DNA of 7,228 bases from Spirochaetaceae bacterium (GTDB taxonomy: Bacteria; Spirochaetota; Spirochaetia; Treponematales; Breznakiellaceae), in assembly GCA_031280115.1 (NCBI GenBank), contig JAITHF010000262.1:1-7228 (forward strand), read 5' to 3'. Shown here in pieces: positions 1 through 5,689 of the stretch. The notes beneath the pieces were generated by a model that was given only the letters and a program-made list of their open reading frames with translations, was not told the DNA's origin and made no database searches. Each line of letters opens with the position of its first letter. The stretch's first letter is position 1. Position numbers and translations under genes: made by a program.

Positions 1-1
1 G

Positions 2-190
2 GTTTTTTTGCAGTCAAGAAAAAGTTTTTTGCAGTCAAGAAAAGTTTTTTTGCAGTCAAGAAAAGTTTTTTTGCAGTCAAGAAAAAGTTTTTTGCAGTCA
101 AGAAAAGTTTTTTTGCAGTCAAGAAAAGTTTTTTGCAGTCAAGAAAAGTTTTTTTGCAGTCAAGAAAAGTTTTCTTGTAGTCAAGAAAAA
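2..190. repeat. Tandem array of nine 20-22 bp dyad repeats (array 1)
   Basis: Nine head-to-tail units start at 2, 24, 44, 65, 87, 107, 128, 148 and 169. Each reads G, then T6-7, then GCAGTCAAG, then A4-5. The left arm TTTTTTTG and right arm CAAGAAAA are complementary except for one T/G position (a G-U pair in RNA) around the 4-nt loop CAGT. The last unit has TTTTCTTG-TAGT-CAAGAAAA, a perfect 8-bp dyad. Unit lengths are 22, 20, 21, 22, 20, 21, 20, 21, 22, so the array is three blocks of 63 bp, and the first two blocks (2-64 and 65-127) are identical. The array is cut by the left edge of the window. A reading frame stays open through it because 63 is a multiple of three, but I do not consider it a gene. 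Confidence 0.95.
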
Positions 191-471
191 CTATCCTGTC
201 CCCTGCATAAATCATTATCGTATAATGAATTACCGGCGCTTCGCGCATTTTTTGGAAGAATTTGGGGGCTCTTTTACCTGCGCTTCATGTTTCACGGCTC
301 TTTGTGCGAACTTCGCGTAAGGGAACAGCCGGAGGCTGCCGGCGCTTCATGGTTTGCGGCTCATAGTGCAAACGACGGCTGCTGAAACAGCCTTCGGCTG
401 CCCCCAAACCCCCGACCAACGGCTTCCTGCTTCGCGCCTGTGCGTTTGCGAAGCCCGCTGAGGCGCCGCAT
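191..471 (+). repeat. Hairpin-rich intergenic repeat module, copy A
   Basis: This non-coding stretch follows the dyad array at the junction CTATCCTG. It matches the reverse complement of 6770-6985 over almost its whole length. It contains an A/T-rich palindrome (212-228) and small hairpins: GCGC-TTC-GCGC at 236-246, CAGCC-GGA-GGCTG at 326-338 and CAGCC-TTC-GGCTG at 388-400. An outer stem pairs TTTGGGGGC (261-269) with GCCCCCAAA (400-408) and encloses the last two. No credible gene lies here. The module ends 18 bp from the recA stop codon. Confidence 0.85.
280..403 (+). repeat. 62-bp tandem duplication inside copy A
   Basis: Two diverged units begin with GCGCTTCATG at 280 and 342. Each ends in a CAGCC-NNN-GGCTG hairpin (326-338 and 388-400), giving a 62-bp period. 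Copy C has only one such unit, so the duplication is specific to copy A among the copies visible here. Confidence 0.75.
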
Positions 472-473
472 CA

Positions 474-487
474 TGCAGGCTGCTGCA
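474..487 (-). terminator. Small hairpin just after the recA stop, possible weak terminator
   Basis: TGCAG and CTGCA form a perfect 5-bp stem around a 4-nt loop, two bases past the recA TGA on the minus strand. There is no T-tract behind it, so intrinsic termination is doubtful. The adjoining copy A hairpins could contribute instead. Confidence 0.25.
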
Positions 488-489
488 CC

Positions 490-1647
490 TCAAACCTGAT
501 CTGCCGTTGAATCCCCCTCCTCCGCAGGAGGTGCGGGAGCCGGTTCTTCAGGCAGCAGGGCGCTTTCAGGCGCCGCAAGGGGCTGCTGGAGGAACGCCGG
601 CAAATCCCTGTCAGGAAACAGCATCTTCCGCAGCCGCACCTCCACATCCCGGGCAAGCGCCCCGTTCTCCTCCAGAAATACCCGCGCATTGTCCCGACCC
701 TGGCCTATCCGCTCCTCCCCATAGGCATACCAGGCGCCTTTCTTGCTGATAATATCGTATTTAACCGCAGCGTCCAAAAGGCTCCCGCTTGCGGAGATGC
801 CCTTGCCGAACATAATATCCATCTCCGCCCGGCGGAACGGCGGCGCTACCTTGTTCTTCACCACCCGCACCCGCACCCGGTTCCCCACCGCGTCAGTGTC
901 CGCCTTCTCGATAGTGTCGGTCTTCCGCACGTCCAAGCGCACTGACGAATAAAATTTAAGGGCGTTGCCGCCGGTGGTGGTCTCAGGGTTGCCGAACATA
1001 ACCCCGATCTTCATGCGTATCTGGTTGATAAAAATAAGAAGCGCCCTGGACTTGCCGATCGTGGCAGTCAGCTTCCGCAGGGCCTGGCTCATAAGCCGCG
1101 CTTGCAGCCCCATGTGGGAGTCCCCCATATCCCCCTCGATCTCCGCCTGCGGCGTAAGGGCCGCAACTGAATCCACCACAATCACGTCAACCGCGCCGGA
1201 ACGCACCAGGCTCTCCGCAATCTCAAGCCCCTGCTCGCCTGTGTCCGGCTGGGAAATCCAAAGCTCGTCAATGTTTACCCCAAGGTTCTTGGCGTAAACC
1301 GGATCAAGCGCGTGTTCTGCATCCACAAATGCCGCGATACCCCCCAGCTTTTGGGACTCCGCTATGGCGTGGAGCGCCAGCGTGGTCTTCCCGGAGGACT
1401 CAGGCCCGTAAATTTCGATAATCCGCCCCCGTGGGTAGCCGCCTATGCCCAGGGCCTCGTCAAGGAGTATCGAGCCTGAAGGGATAACCTCAATGCCCGC
1501 GGCGTTTGCGTGGGTCCCCAGCTTCATAAGGGAGCCTGCGCCGAACTGCTTCTCTATCTGAAGGCGGGCAACTTCTAAGGCACGCTCCTTCTCTTCGTTT
1601 GAGGCCGGCATAGGGCCCCGGGTTTTTTCCGTGTTTACTTTCGACAT
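490..1647 (-). CDS. recA: RecA recombinase
   Basis: This 385-aa protein is full length for RecA, the ATP-dependent DNA strand-exchange filament protein that also triggers LexA-type self-cleavage in bacteria with an SOS response. All key motifs are visible. They are Walker A GPESSGKT (81-88), the catalytic Glu in DAEHALDP (E111), Walker B VIVVDS (155-160), the L1 region [12 protein letters not shown] (169-180), the switch Gln in INQIRMKIG (Q209) and the L2 loop around [11 protein letters not shown] (219-229). The C-terminal tail, from about residue 355, is Pro/Glu/Ala-rich and acidic, as usual for RecA. The start ATG has AAGGAG at 1660-1665, with a long 12-nt spacing. The gene lies 74 bp downstream of the regulator gene on the same strand, so co-transcription is plausible. 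I saw no clear promoter or SOS box in the gap. Confidence 0.98.
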   Translation of the reverse strand: MSKVNTEKTRGPMPASNEEKERALEVARLQIEKQFGAGSLMKLGTHANAAGIEVIPSGSILLDEALGIGGYPRGRIIEIYGPESSGKTTLALHAIAESQKLGGIAAFVDAEHALDPVYAKNLGVNIDELWISQPDTGEQGLEIAESLVRSGAVDVIVVDSVAALTPQAEIEGDMGDSHMGLQARLMSQALRKLTATIGKSRALLIFINQIRMKIGVMFGNPETTTGGNALKFYSSVRLDVRKTDTIEKADTDAVGNRVRVRVVKNKVAPPFRRAEMDIMFGKGISASGSLLDAAVKYDIISKKGAWYAYGEERIGQGRDNARVFLEENGALARDVEVRLRKMLFPDRDLPAFLQQPLAAPESALLPEEPAPAPPAEEGDSTADQV

Positions 1648-1688
1648 AATTTCTCTTTTCTCCTTATCTCTTGCATTCTTTTTAAGGG

Positions 1689-1718
1689 GGCGTGTTGGGT
1701 AGGCCGCCCCGCCCCCCT
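1689..1718 (-). other. G/C hairpin in the gap between the regulator and recA
   Basis: On the minus strand a GGGGCG-type arm just after the regulator stop can pair with CGCCCC just before CTTAAAAAG. It has a stable G/C stem but no T-tract, so it may be an attenuating or mRNA-processing structure, or nothing. The rest of the 74-bp gap is purine-rich leader carrying the recA ribosome binding site. Confidence 0.3.
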
Positions 1719-1721
1719 GCC

Positions 1722-2978
1722 CTAAGGCTCCCCGCTCTTGCGCGGCGGTATCTGGCTCTGGTGGGACTGGGCGATTTTCGCGTTTTTCTTGTCCATCCTG
1801 CGGTAATACTGGACCTCTTTGGGAATAAGCCGTATGTCAGGGCAGTACAGTTTTTCCTCCCGGACCTGCATTTTTTTCCCGTTTTCCAGCATGGTACGGG
1901 TAACATCCCGCCCCTCTTCAGCGGAAAGCCCCGCCATTTTAATCAGGTCGTCCCGCCCGAAACTGAACGTATGCTCCTGGCGCTCTATGTCAACGCGGTT
2001 TTTCTCAAGGTCAAGCAGGAGCGCGTCATACAGCCTTCCTAAGGGGTCGGTTATAAGGGCGCTTGAAAGCTGGCGGTACATGGACCATATCCGCTCGGCA
2101 AGCACCGTGGTCAGGCGGGAAATAATCTGGGGCTGGCTCTTTGCCATGACCTCGAAGTTGGCCCGGTCAACAGCCGTAACCACGCATTCCCCGTCATGGG
2201 CAAGGGCGCTTGCGCTGCGGGGCTTGTTTTCCAAGAGCGCCATCTCCCCGAAAATATCCCCGGCTTTAAGGATAGCAAGAATTATTTCGTTGCCGTCAAT
2301 GATTTTTGCTATCTTCACCGCCCCTTTCTGGATGATAAAAAGTTCCTCCCCTGGCTCGCTCTCGGAAAAGAACACCGAAGACGCCGGATAGGTGCGTACC
2401 GCCCCTTCAGCGCGGTACTTAAAGTTATCCTCAAAGACATTAAGGGCGATCGAAGACTTTTGGGCCATCGCGGTTTTGGCGTTCTCCCCGTCCGGGCAGT
2501 ATTCCAAGTATTTTTTGTAGGCGTAATACGCCTGATTATACTGTTTCTGGGCGCAGTAATACTCGGCAACGTCAAAAAGGTGGGAAGCGTCTTCGGAAGC
2601 GGTATTTTTCATGGTCAGCTTGGTCAGCGCCTCGTTGAGAAGGCGGGTTTGTTTGGAGAATTGCTGGATAATTTTAAGCGCGATGTTAGGGTTGTTTTTG
2701 ATAATATCGCCGTACTGTTCTTTTTTAACCGAGATGAGGGACACGTCGCTTGCGGCTTGGGCGGTTTCGATATGATTGTGGGCGGACATAGTAGAGACCA
2801 CCGCGAAGAAGTCGCCGGTTACAAGGAGGTCTTTCTCGCCCTCTACAACGTCCACCTCTTTCGCAATCCGCACGTTTCCCTGCCGGATGATATAAAACCG
2901 GTCGGCCTTTTTTTCTCCCTCAATAATAATGAACGAATCTTTTTTAAAGTTAAGAAATTCAAGCTGCGGCTGTGCCAT
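1722..2978 (-). CDS. Cyclic-nucleotide-binding-domain regulator (CNB-TPR-CNB-winged helix)
   Basis: This cytoplasmic protein of 418 aa is about twice the length of a classical CRP/FNR protein. Residues 10-120 form a first cyclic-nucleotide-type beta-roll, but its phosphate-binding cassette is degenerate: it reads [12 protein letters not shown], with no Glu/Arg pair. Residues 131-166 look like a TPR helix pair ([20 protein letters not shown] and on). Residues 187-300 are a second CNB domain with a well-kept cassette, [16 protein letters not shown], including E245 and R254. Residues 338-375 ([19 protein letters not shown]) resemble a CRP-type helix-turn-helix, and a basic tail follows. The start at 2978 is chosen because GAGGGG lies 5 nt upstream. 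A 21-codon upstream extension in the same frame would run over that site and the promoter leader. Whether it binds cAMP, another ligand or DNA is inferred from family features only. Confidence 0.85.
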   Translation of the reverse strand: MAQPQLEFLNFKKDSFIIIEGEKKADRFYIIRQGNVRIAKEVDVVEGEKDLLVTGDFFAVVSTMSAHNHIETAQAASDVSLISVKKEQYGDIIKNNPNIALKIIQQFSKQTRLLNEALTKLTMKNTASEDASHLFDVAEYYCAQKQYNQAYYAYKKYLEYCPDGENAKTAMAQKSSIALNVFEDNFKYRAEGAVRTYPASSVFFSESEPGEELFIIQKGAVKIAKIIDGNEIILAILKAGDIFGEMALLENKPRSASALAHDGECVVTAVDRANFEVMAKSQPQIISRLTTVLAERIWSMYRQLSSALITDPLGRLYDALLLDLEKNRVDIERQEHTFSFGRDDLIKMAGLSAEEGRDVTRTMLENGKKMQVREEKLYCPDIRLIPKEVQYYRRMDKKNAKIAQSHQSQIPPRKSGEP

Positions 2979-3011
2979 AGATTCCCCTCTCCAAGATAAA
3001 CTTTCTCCTAG

Positions 3012-3041
3012 AGCATACCCAGTTACGCAGCATTTCGTCAA
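3012..3041 (-). promoter_or_regulatory. Sigma70-type promoter for the regulator-recA unit
   Basis: On the minus strand the -35 is TTGACG (3041-3036) and the -10 is TATGCT (3017-3012), with an 18-bp spacer. Transcription would start near 3005, giving a leader of about 27 nt that carries the GGAGAGGGG ribosome binding site. The -35 directly adjoins the CAGCC-TGC-GGCTG hairpin at the edge of repeat copy B. Confidence 0.65.
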
Positions 3042-3301
3042 CAGCCTGCGGCTGATTCAGGTGCTTCCTGTAGCGATAGGGTTTGCACGTTTAGTCACCC
3101 CCTGCGGGGGATTCAGGTGCTTCTTGTTGCGATAGGGTTTGCGGGTTTAGTCACAACCCAGAAGCGGCGCCTCACCGCGCTTCGCAAACGCACGGGCGCA
3201 ACGCAGGAAGCCGTTGGTTGGGGGTTGGGGGGAACTGTTACCCCAAAATTTTCTCTAAAAAGCGCACGCGAAGCGCAGCGCGTAAAAAGCCCCGAAGGGG
3301 G
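3042..3301 (+). repeat. Hairpin-rich intergenic repeat module, copy B
   Basis: This copy fills the divergent intergenic region. Its segment 3110-3226 matches copy C (6719-6835), sharing GGGTTTAGTCACAACCCAGAAG-like text, the GGCGCCTCA and CGCAAACGCACGGGCGCA blocks and GTTGGTTGGGGG. The interior seen in copies A and C is shortened here, but the outer stem survives as TTGGGG (3225-3230) with CCCCAA (3241-3246). The edges are hairpins: CAGCC-TGC-GGCTG (3042-3054) on the left and CCCC-GAA-GGGG (3290-3300) on the right. No gene was found in it. Confidence 0.8.
3043..3154 (+). repeat. 56-bp tandem duplication inside copy B, with a compensated hairpin
   Basis: The two units share GATTCAGGTGCTTC, GCGATAGGGTTTGC and GTTTAGTCAC at a 56-bp spacing (for example 3054 and 3110). 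Each begins with a triloop hairpin: CAGCC-TGC-GGCTG at 3042-3054, and CCCCC-TGC-GGGGG at 3098-3110. Both arms differ between the units, yet pairing is kept. Copy C has only one unit. Confidence 0.85.
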
Positions 3302-3330
3302 TTGGTCTTTGGGGGGTTTGTTACTATACT
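3302..3330 (+). promoter_or_regulatory. Promoter for rnz, probably leaderless
   Basis: TTGGTC (3302-3307) and TATACT (3325-3330) are separated by exactly 17 bp. The ATG follows the -10 after 7 nt (GGATACC), so transcription would start at or next to the start codon. There is no Shine-Dalgarno sequence beyond a GGA. The -35 begins at the base after the CCCCGAAGGGGG hairpin of copy B. Confidence 0.6.
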
Positions 3331-3337
3331 GGATACC

Positions 3338-4264
3338 ATGAATCTTGAAGCCTTTATTCTTGGGTGCGGCGGCATGATGCCCCTGCCGAACCGCCATCTT
3401 ACATCAGTGCTTTTAAGGCGTGAAGGCGAGCTTTTCCTGTTTGACGCCGGCGAGGGGACCCAAGTGTCCCTGCGCCGGCTTAACCTTAGATGGAAAAAAA
3501 TCTCCGCTCTGTTCATAAGCCATACCCACGCGGATCACGTTACCGGTATTCCGGGGCTGCTTATGCTCTCTTCCCAAGTAGACCGGGAAGACCCGCTCTA
3601 TATAATAGGCCCGCCCCGTATCGAGGAATACATCGAAACCAACCGGCGGGTACTGGATATGTATATCAATTACGAGATTGTAGTGCGGGAGATAACCGAA
3701 GCGGGTATCGTGTATGAGGGGCCGGACTTTCATATCCGCTCCTTTCTCCTGCGCCATACCAAGCCCTGTTTCGGCTATACCCTTGAGGAACATCCGCGCC
3801 CCGGGGCGTTTCATCCGGAGAAGGCCGCATCTTTGCAGGTGCCCCGAGGCCCCCTGTGGGCGAAACTGCAGTCCGGCGAGACCGTGCGCGCCCTTGACGG
3901 CGCCGAAGTGCGGCCTGAAGAGGTGCTGGGCCCCCGGCGCATGGGCAGAAAGTTCTCGTTTGTTACTGATACGCTGGCGTTCCACGAGATCGCCTACGAA
4001 GTGGCGGGATCAGACCTTTTGGTCTGCGAGGGAATGTTTGAAAAAGAGCTTTTGGAGAGCGCCAAGGAGAAAAAGCACATGACCGCGGAGCAAGCCGCCT
4101 GCATCGCAAAAGACGGGTGGGTGAAGAAACTTGCGCTCATCCATTACAGCCCGCGCTATACCGAGCATGACCTGCAAAACTTGCTCAAAGAGGCGTCCGG
4201 CGTGTTCCCCCACACGGTCTTGACCAGGGACCGGATGGTTTTCCCTCTTGAATATGAAGACTGA
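3338..4264 (+). CDS. rnz: Ribonuclease Z (tRNA 3'-end endonuclease)
   Basis: This 308-aa metallo-beta-lactamase-fold nuclease has the usual length for bacterial short-form RNase Z. In this family two zinc ions cut the 3' trailer from tRNA precursors just after the discriminator base. Visible motifs are the N-terminal GCGGMMPLPNRHLTS, DAGEGTQ (36-42), the zinc motif SHTHADH (H62, H64, D66, H67), H140 in LRHTKPCFGY, D211 in VTDT, H247 in KHMTA and H269 in IHYSPRY. The flexible-arm region GPLWAKLQSG (171-180) and the GPRRMGRKFSFVTDT stretch are also typical. The start MNLEAFILG aligns with the normal family N-terminus, so the in-frame upstream extension to 3218 is rejected. The last codons overlap the next gene, which suggests translational coupling. 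Confidence 0.96.
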   Translation: MNLEAFILGCGGMMPLPNRHLTSVLLRREGELFLFDAGEGTQVSLRRLNLRWKKISALFISHTHADHVTGIPGLLMLSSQVDREDPLYIIGPPRIEEYIETNRRVLDMYINYEIVVREITEAGIVYEGPDFHIRSFLLRHTKPCFGYTLEEHPRPGAFHPEKAASLQVPRGPLWAKLQSGETVRALDGAEVRPEEVLGPRRMGRKFSFVTDTLAFHEIAYEVAGSDLLVCEGMFEKELLESAKEKKHMTAEQAACIAKDGWVKKLALIHYSPRYTEHDLQNLLKEASGVFPHTVLTRDRMVFPLEYED

Positions 4265-4856
4265 GCCCAAGGCCCTGGCGCTTATGGGTTCCCCCAGAGC
4301 CGGAGGCGCCACCGCAAGGCTCCTTACCTGCTTCATTGACCAGTGGCGCGCCTTTAACTTGGGGGCGGTTACGGTGGTTGAGGCGTATAAGGCGGCGCTT
4401 GCCCCCTGTACGCACTGCGGATACTGCGGGAAACAGCTTGGATGCGTCTATGATGACGGCTTCACGGCGATTGACGCGGGCCTGCGGGAAGCGGATTTTC
4501 TGGTGGTGGCCTCGCCGGTTTACGGCATGGGGTTTCCTGCGCCCTTGAAAGCGGTGTTTGACCGGTGCCAGCGGTATTTTGAGGCCAAGTTCTCCTTGGG
4601 CGCGGCCAATCCCATCCCTAAGCGGAAGAGCGCGCTCTTTCTGGCGGCGTTTGGGTCAAAAGACGGGCGGGGGGTTGAGATGATGCGCGAACAACTGCGG
4701 TATACGTTTCTTCTGGTGAACGCGGTCTTGGAAAAGACCGTTGCCGCGGCCAACACAGACCGGCTTCCCCTTGACATGGAAGCCGCTGAGCGGGAGATAC
4801 AAAGCGCCATCCGCGCCGCTGTGTCCCGCTGGCAGAATGAGGGCGGCCCGCCCTAA
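4254..4856 (+). CDS. NADPH-dependent FMN reductase / iron-sulfur flavoprotein-like protein
   Basis: This 200-aa cytoplasmic protein has a flavodoxin-like fold. The N-terminus has the FMN-phosphate loop GSPRAGGATARLL (12-24). The motif ASPVYGMGFPAPLKAVFDR (86-104) is the second flavin-side signature of the family. Between them lies a compact cysteine cluster, CTHCGYCGKQLGC (C52, C55, C58, C64). This is the CX2CX2CX4-7C pattern that binds a 4Fe-4S cluster in archaeal-type Isf flavoproteins, and DDGF follows it. The protein may therefore carry FMN alone or FMN plus a cluster, and its electron partners are unknown. The ATG at 4254 is preferred to the TTG at 4248. It overlaps rnz by 11 bp with no evident Shine-Dalgarno sequence, which fits translational coupling. 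The final 17 bases hold a G/C hairpin. Confidence 0.85.
   Translation: MKTEPKALALMGSPRAGGATARLLTCFIDQWRAFNLGAVTVVEAYKAALAPCTHCGYCGKQLGCVYDDGFTAIDAGLREADFLVVASPVYGMGFPAPLKAVFDRCQRYFEAKFSLGAANPIPKRKSALFLAAFGSKDGRGVEMMREQLRYTFLLVNAVLEKTVAAANTDRLPLDMEAAEREIQSAIRAAVSRWQNEGGPP
4840..4854 (+). terminator. Hairpin over the flavoprotein stop codon, possible weak terminator
   Basis: AGGGCG and CGCCCT form a perfect 6-bp stem with the 3-nt loop GCC, overlapping the TAA stop. There is no T-tract after it. It separates the rnz pair from the macro-domain promoter and may slow or process the transcript. Confidence 0.3.
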
Positions 4857-4861
4857 AGGCT

Positions 4862-4890
4862 GGCAGGCGCGGATGATAATGGCGTATACT
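4862..4890 (+). promoter_or_regulatory. Promoter for the macro-domain gene, probably leaderless
   Basis: A clear -10 TATACT (4885-4890) is followed by GGAAAGT and then ATG, the same 7-nt distance and TATACTGGA string as at rnz. The -35 is weak: GGCAGG at 17 bp spacing, or CTGGCA at 19. There is no Shine-Dalgarno sequence beyond the GGA within TGGAAAG. Confidence 0.45.
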
Positions 4891-4897
4891 GGAAAGT

Positions 4898-5422
4898 ATG
4901 GCTGAAATAGAATTGATTCAAGGCGATATTACCACCGTACCTGTTGACGTGGTGGTAAACGGGACCACAGCGCGGGTGGTCATTGGCGGGGGGTCCCTGG
5001 ACAAGGCGGTTCATCAGGCCGCAGGGCCCCTCCTCCTTACGGAACTGCAAGGTGTTATGGACGAGCGGAAAACCATCGCCCTTGGAGAGGGCATTGTTAC
5101 TGATGGATACAAAATGCCTTGTAAGAAGATAATCCATACTGCCTGCCCGATGTATATGGGCGGCGGGTGGCAAGAAGCGGAATCCCTTGCCGCGTGTTAC
5201 CGCTCCTCCCTCATGGCGGCCCATGACGCGGGAATGGAAAGCATTGCCTTTCCCAATCTGGCTACCGGCGCGCAAACCTTTCCCAAGAAAATGGCCGCAG
5301 AAATCGCGGTCGCCGCGGTAAAAGAGACCCTTCCTGCAACGCCTGCTATCAAGAAAGTGGTATTCGTCTGTTTTGAACAGGAGAATTACGCGGTTTACGC
5401 CGAACTGCTTCGCGCCGGCTAA
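4898..5422 (+). CDS. Divergent macro-domain protein (ADP-ribose-binding fold)
   Basis: This 174-aa protein is a single macro domain, similar in length and layout to YmdB-type O-acetyl-ADP-ribose deacetylases. Conserved features are QGDIT with D10 (adenine contact), VVN (18-21), the glycine loop IGGGSLDKAVHQAAGP (29-44) with D35, GEGIVTDGYKMP, IIHTACP (78-83), CYRSSL (100-105) and IAFPNLATG (116-124). Two active-site features differ from the family. The NAAN motif reads NGTT, so the second Asn (N25 of E. coli YmdB) is Thr24. The usual STGIYGYP loop reads ATGAQTFP and lacks the aromatic. It probably binds ADP-ribose or a relative, but catalysis is uncertain. It has its own promoter and meets the next gene tail-to-tail. 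Confidence 0.85.
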   Translation: MAEIELIQGDITTVPVDVVVNGTTARVVIGGGSLDKAVHQAAGPLLLTELQGVMDERKTIALGEGIVTDGYKMPCKKIIHTACPMYMGGGWQEAESLAACYRSSLMAAHDAGMESIAFPNLATGAQTFPKKMAAEIAVAAVKETLPATPAIKKVVFVCFEQENYAVYAELLRAG

Positions 5423-5427
5423 GGCGC
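5412..5427. other. Hairpin shared by two convergent gene ends
   Basis: GCGCC and GGCGC pair around the loop GGCTAA, which contains both overlapping stop codons. It could act as a weak bidirectional barrier, but it has no T-tract on either strand. Confidence 0.25.
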
Positions 5428-5673
5428 CGGGGCCTCCCCTTTCCACTGGGCGATAAAGCGCTCGTAGGCGGCGATAGTGGCCGCCATAGTAATATCCTGC
5501 ACCTCTCCGCGCCCCGCCCAATCGGCGCCGTCCATCTGGTAGAGGTGCTGGAGCACCCCTTCTATATCCGCTATGGCGCAGTTACCCTGCGCCCGCCGGC
5601 GTTCAAGCCCCCGCAGTTCCTGTTCAAAGGTGTCCTGATACTTTATATCCCGCCAATCAACTGATAAACCCAT
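5419..5673 (-). CDS. Small protein of unknown function (84 aa)
   Basis: I do not recognise this protein. It is soluble, rich in charged and amphipathic helical segments (DTFEQELRGLERRRAQG at 14-30; ITMAATIAAYERFIAQWK at 61-78), and has one Cys and no signal peptide or membrane span. The start is well supported: a strong AGGGGGGAG ribosome binding site lies just upstream of the ATG. It begins 16 bp after the stop of the secreted-protein gene, so the two should be co-transcribed. Its TAG stop overlaps the TAA of the convergent macro gene within the four bases CTAA (5419-5422), leaving no intergenic DNA. It could be a partner or regulator of the upstream gene, but nothing in the sequence shows this. 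Confidence 0.75.
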   Translation of the reverse strand: MGLSVDWRDIKYQDTFEQELRGLERRRAQGNCAIADIEGVLQHLYQMDGADWAGRGEVQDITMAATIAAYERFIAQWKGEAPAP

Positions 5674-5689
5674 CTTCTCTCCCCCCTCA

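Noticed and set aside
2..190. CRISPR array
   Set aside because: Units are contiguous 20-22 bp repeats with only a 4-nt loop and no unique spacers, and no cas gene is present.
8..385. Open frame of 125 codons with LQSRKVF heptapeptides
   Set aside because: It lies within the dyad array and copy A, starts at TTG with no ribosome binding site, and is open because the block length is 63 bp. Unit length changes shift the heptapeptide midway (LQSRKVF to CSQEKFF), so protein sequence is not what is kept.
1648..1721. SOS (LexA-type) box upstream of recA
   Set aside because: No CTGT-N8-ACAG or GAAC-N4-GTTC type dyad is present in the gap.
2196..2999. 267-codon plus-strand frame
   Set aside because: It is antisense to the two-CNB regulator, whose domains and promoter are clear.
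2979..3041. 21-codon N-terminal extension of the regulator
   Set aside because: It covers the -10 box, leader and ribosome binding site of the better-supported start at 2978.
3218..3337. 40-codon N-terminal extension of RNase Z
   Set aside because: It is translated repeat copy B and would run across the promoter. RNase Z proteins normally begin at the MNLEAFILG-type strand.
4248..4253. TTG start two codons upstream for the flavoprotein
   Set aside because: The ATG at 4254 is the more usual codon and fits the family N-terminus. Neither start has a clear ribosome binding site, so a small doubt remains.
4853..5521. 222-codon minus-strand frame
   Set aside because: It is antisense to the macro-domain gene and overlaps the 84-aa gene in another frame. 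No family motif was seen.
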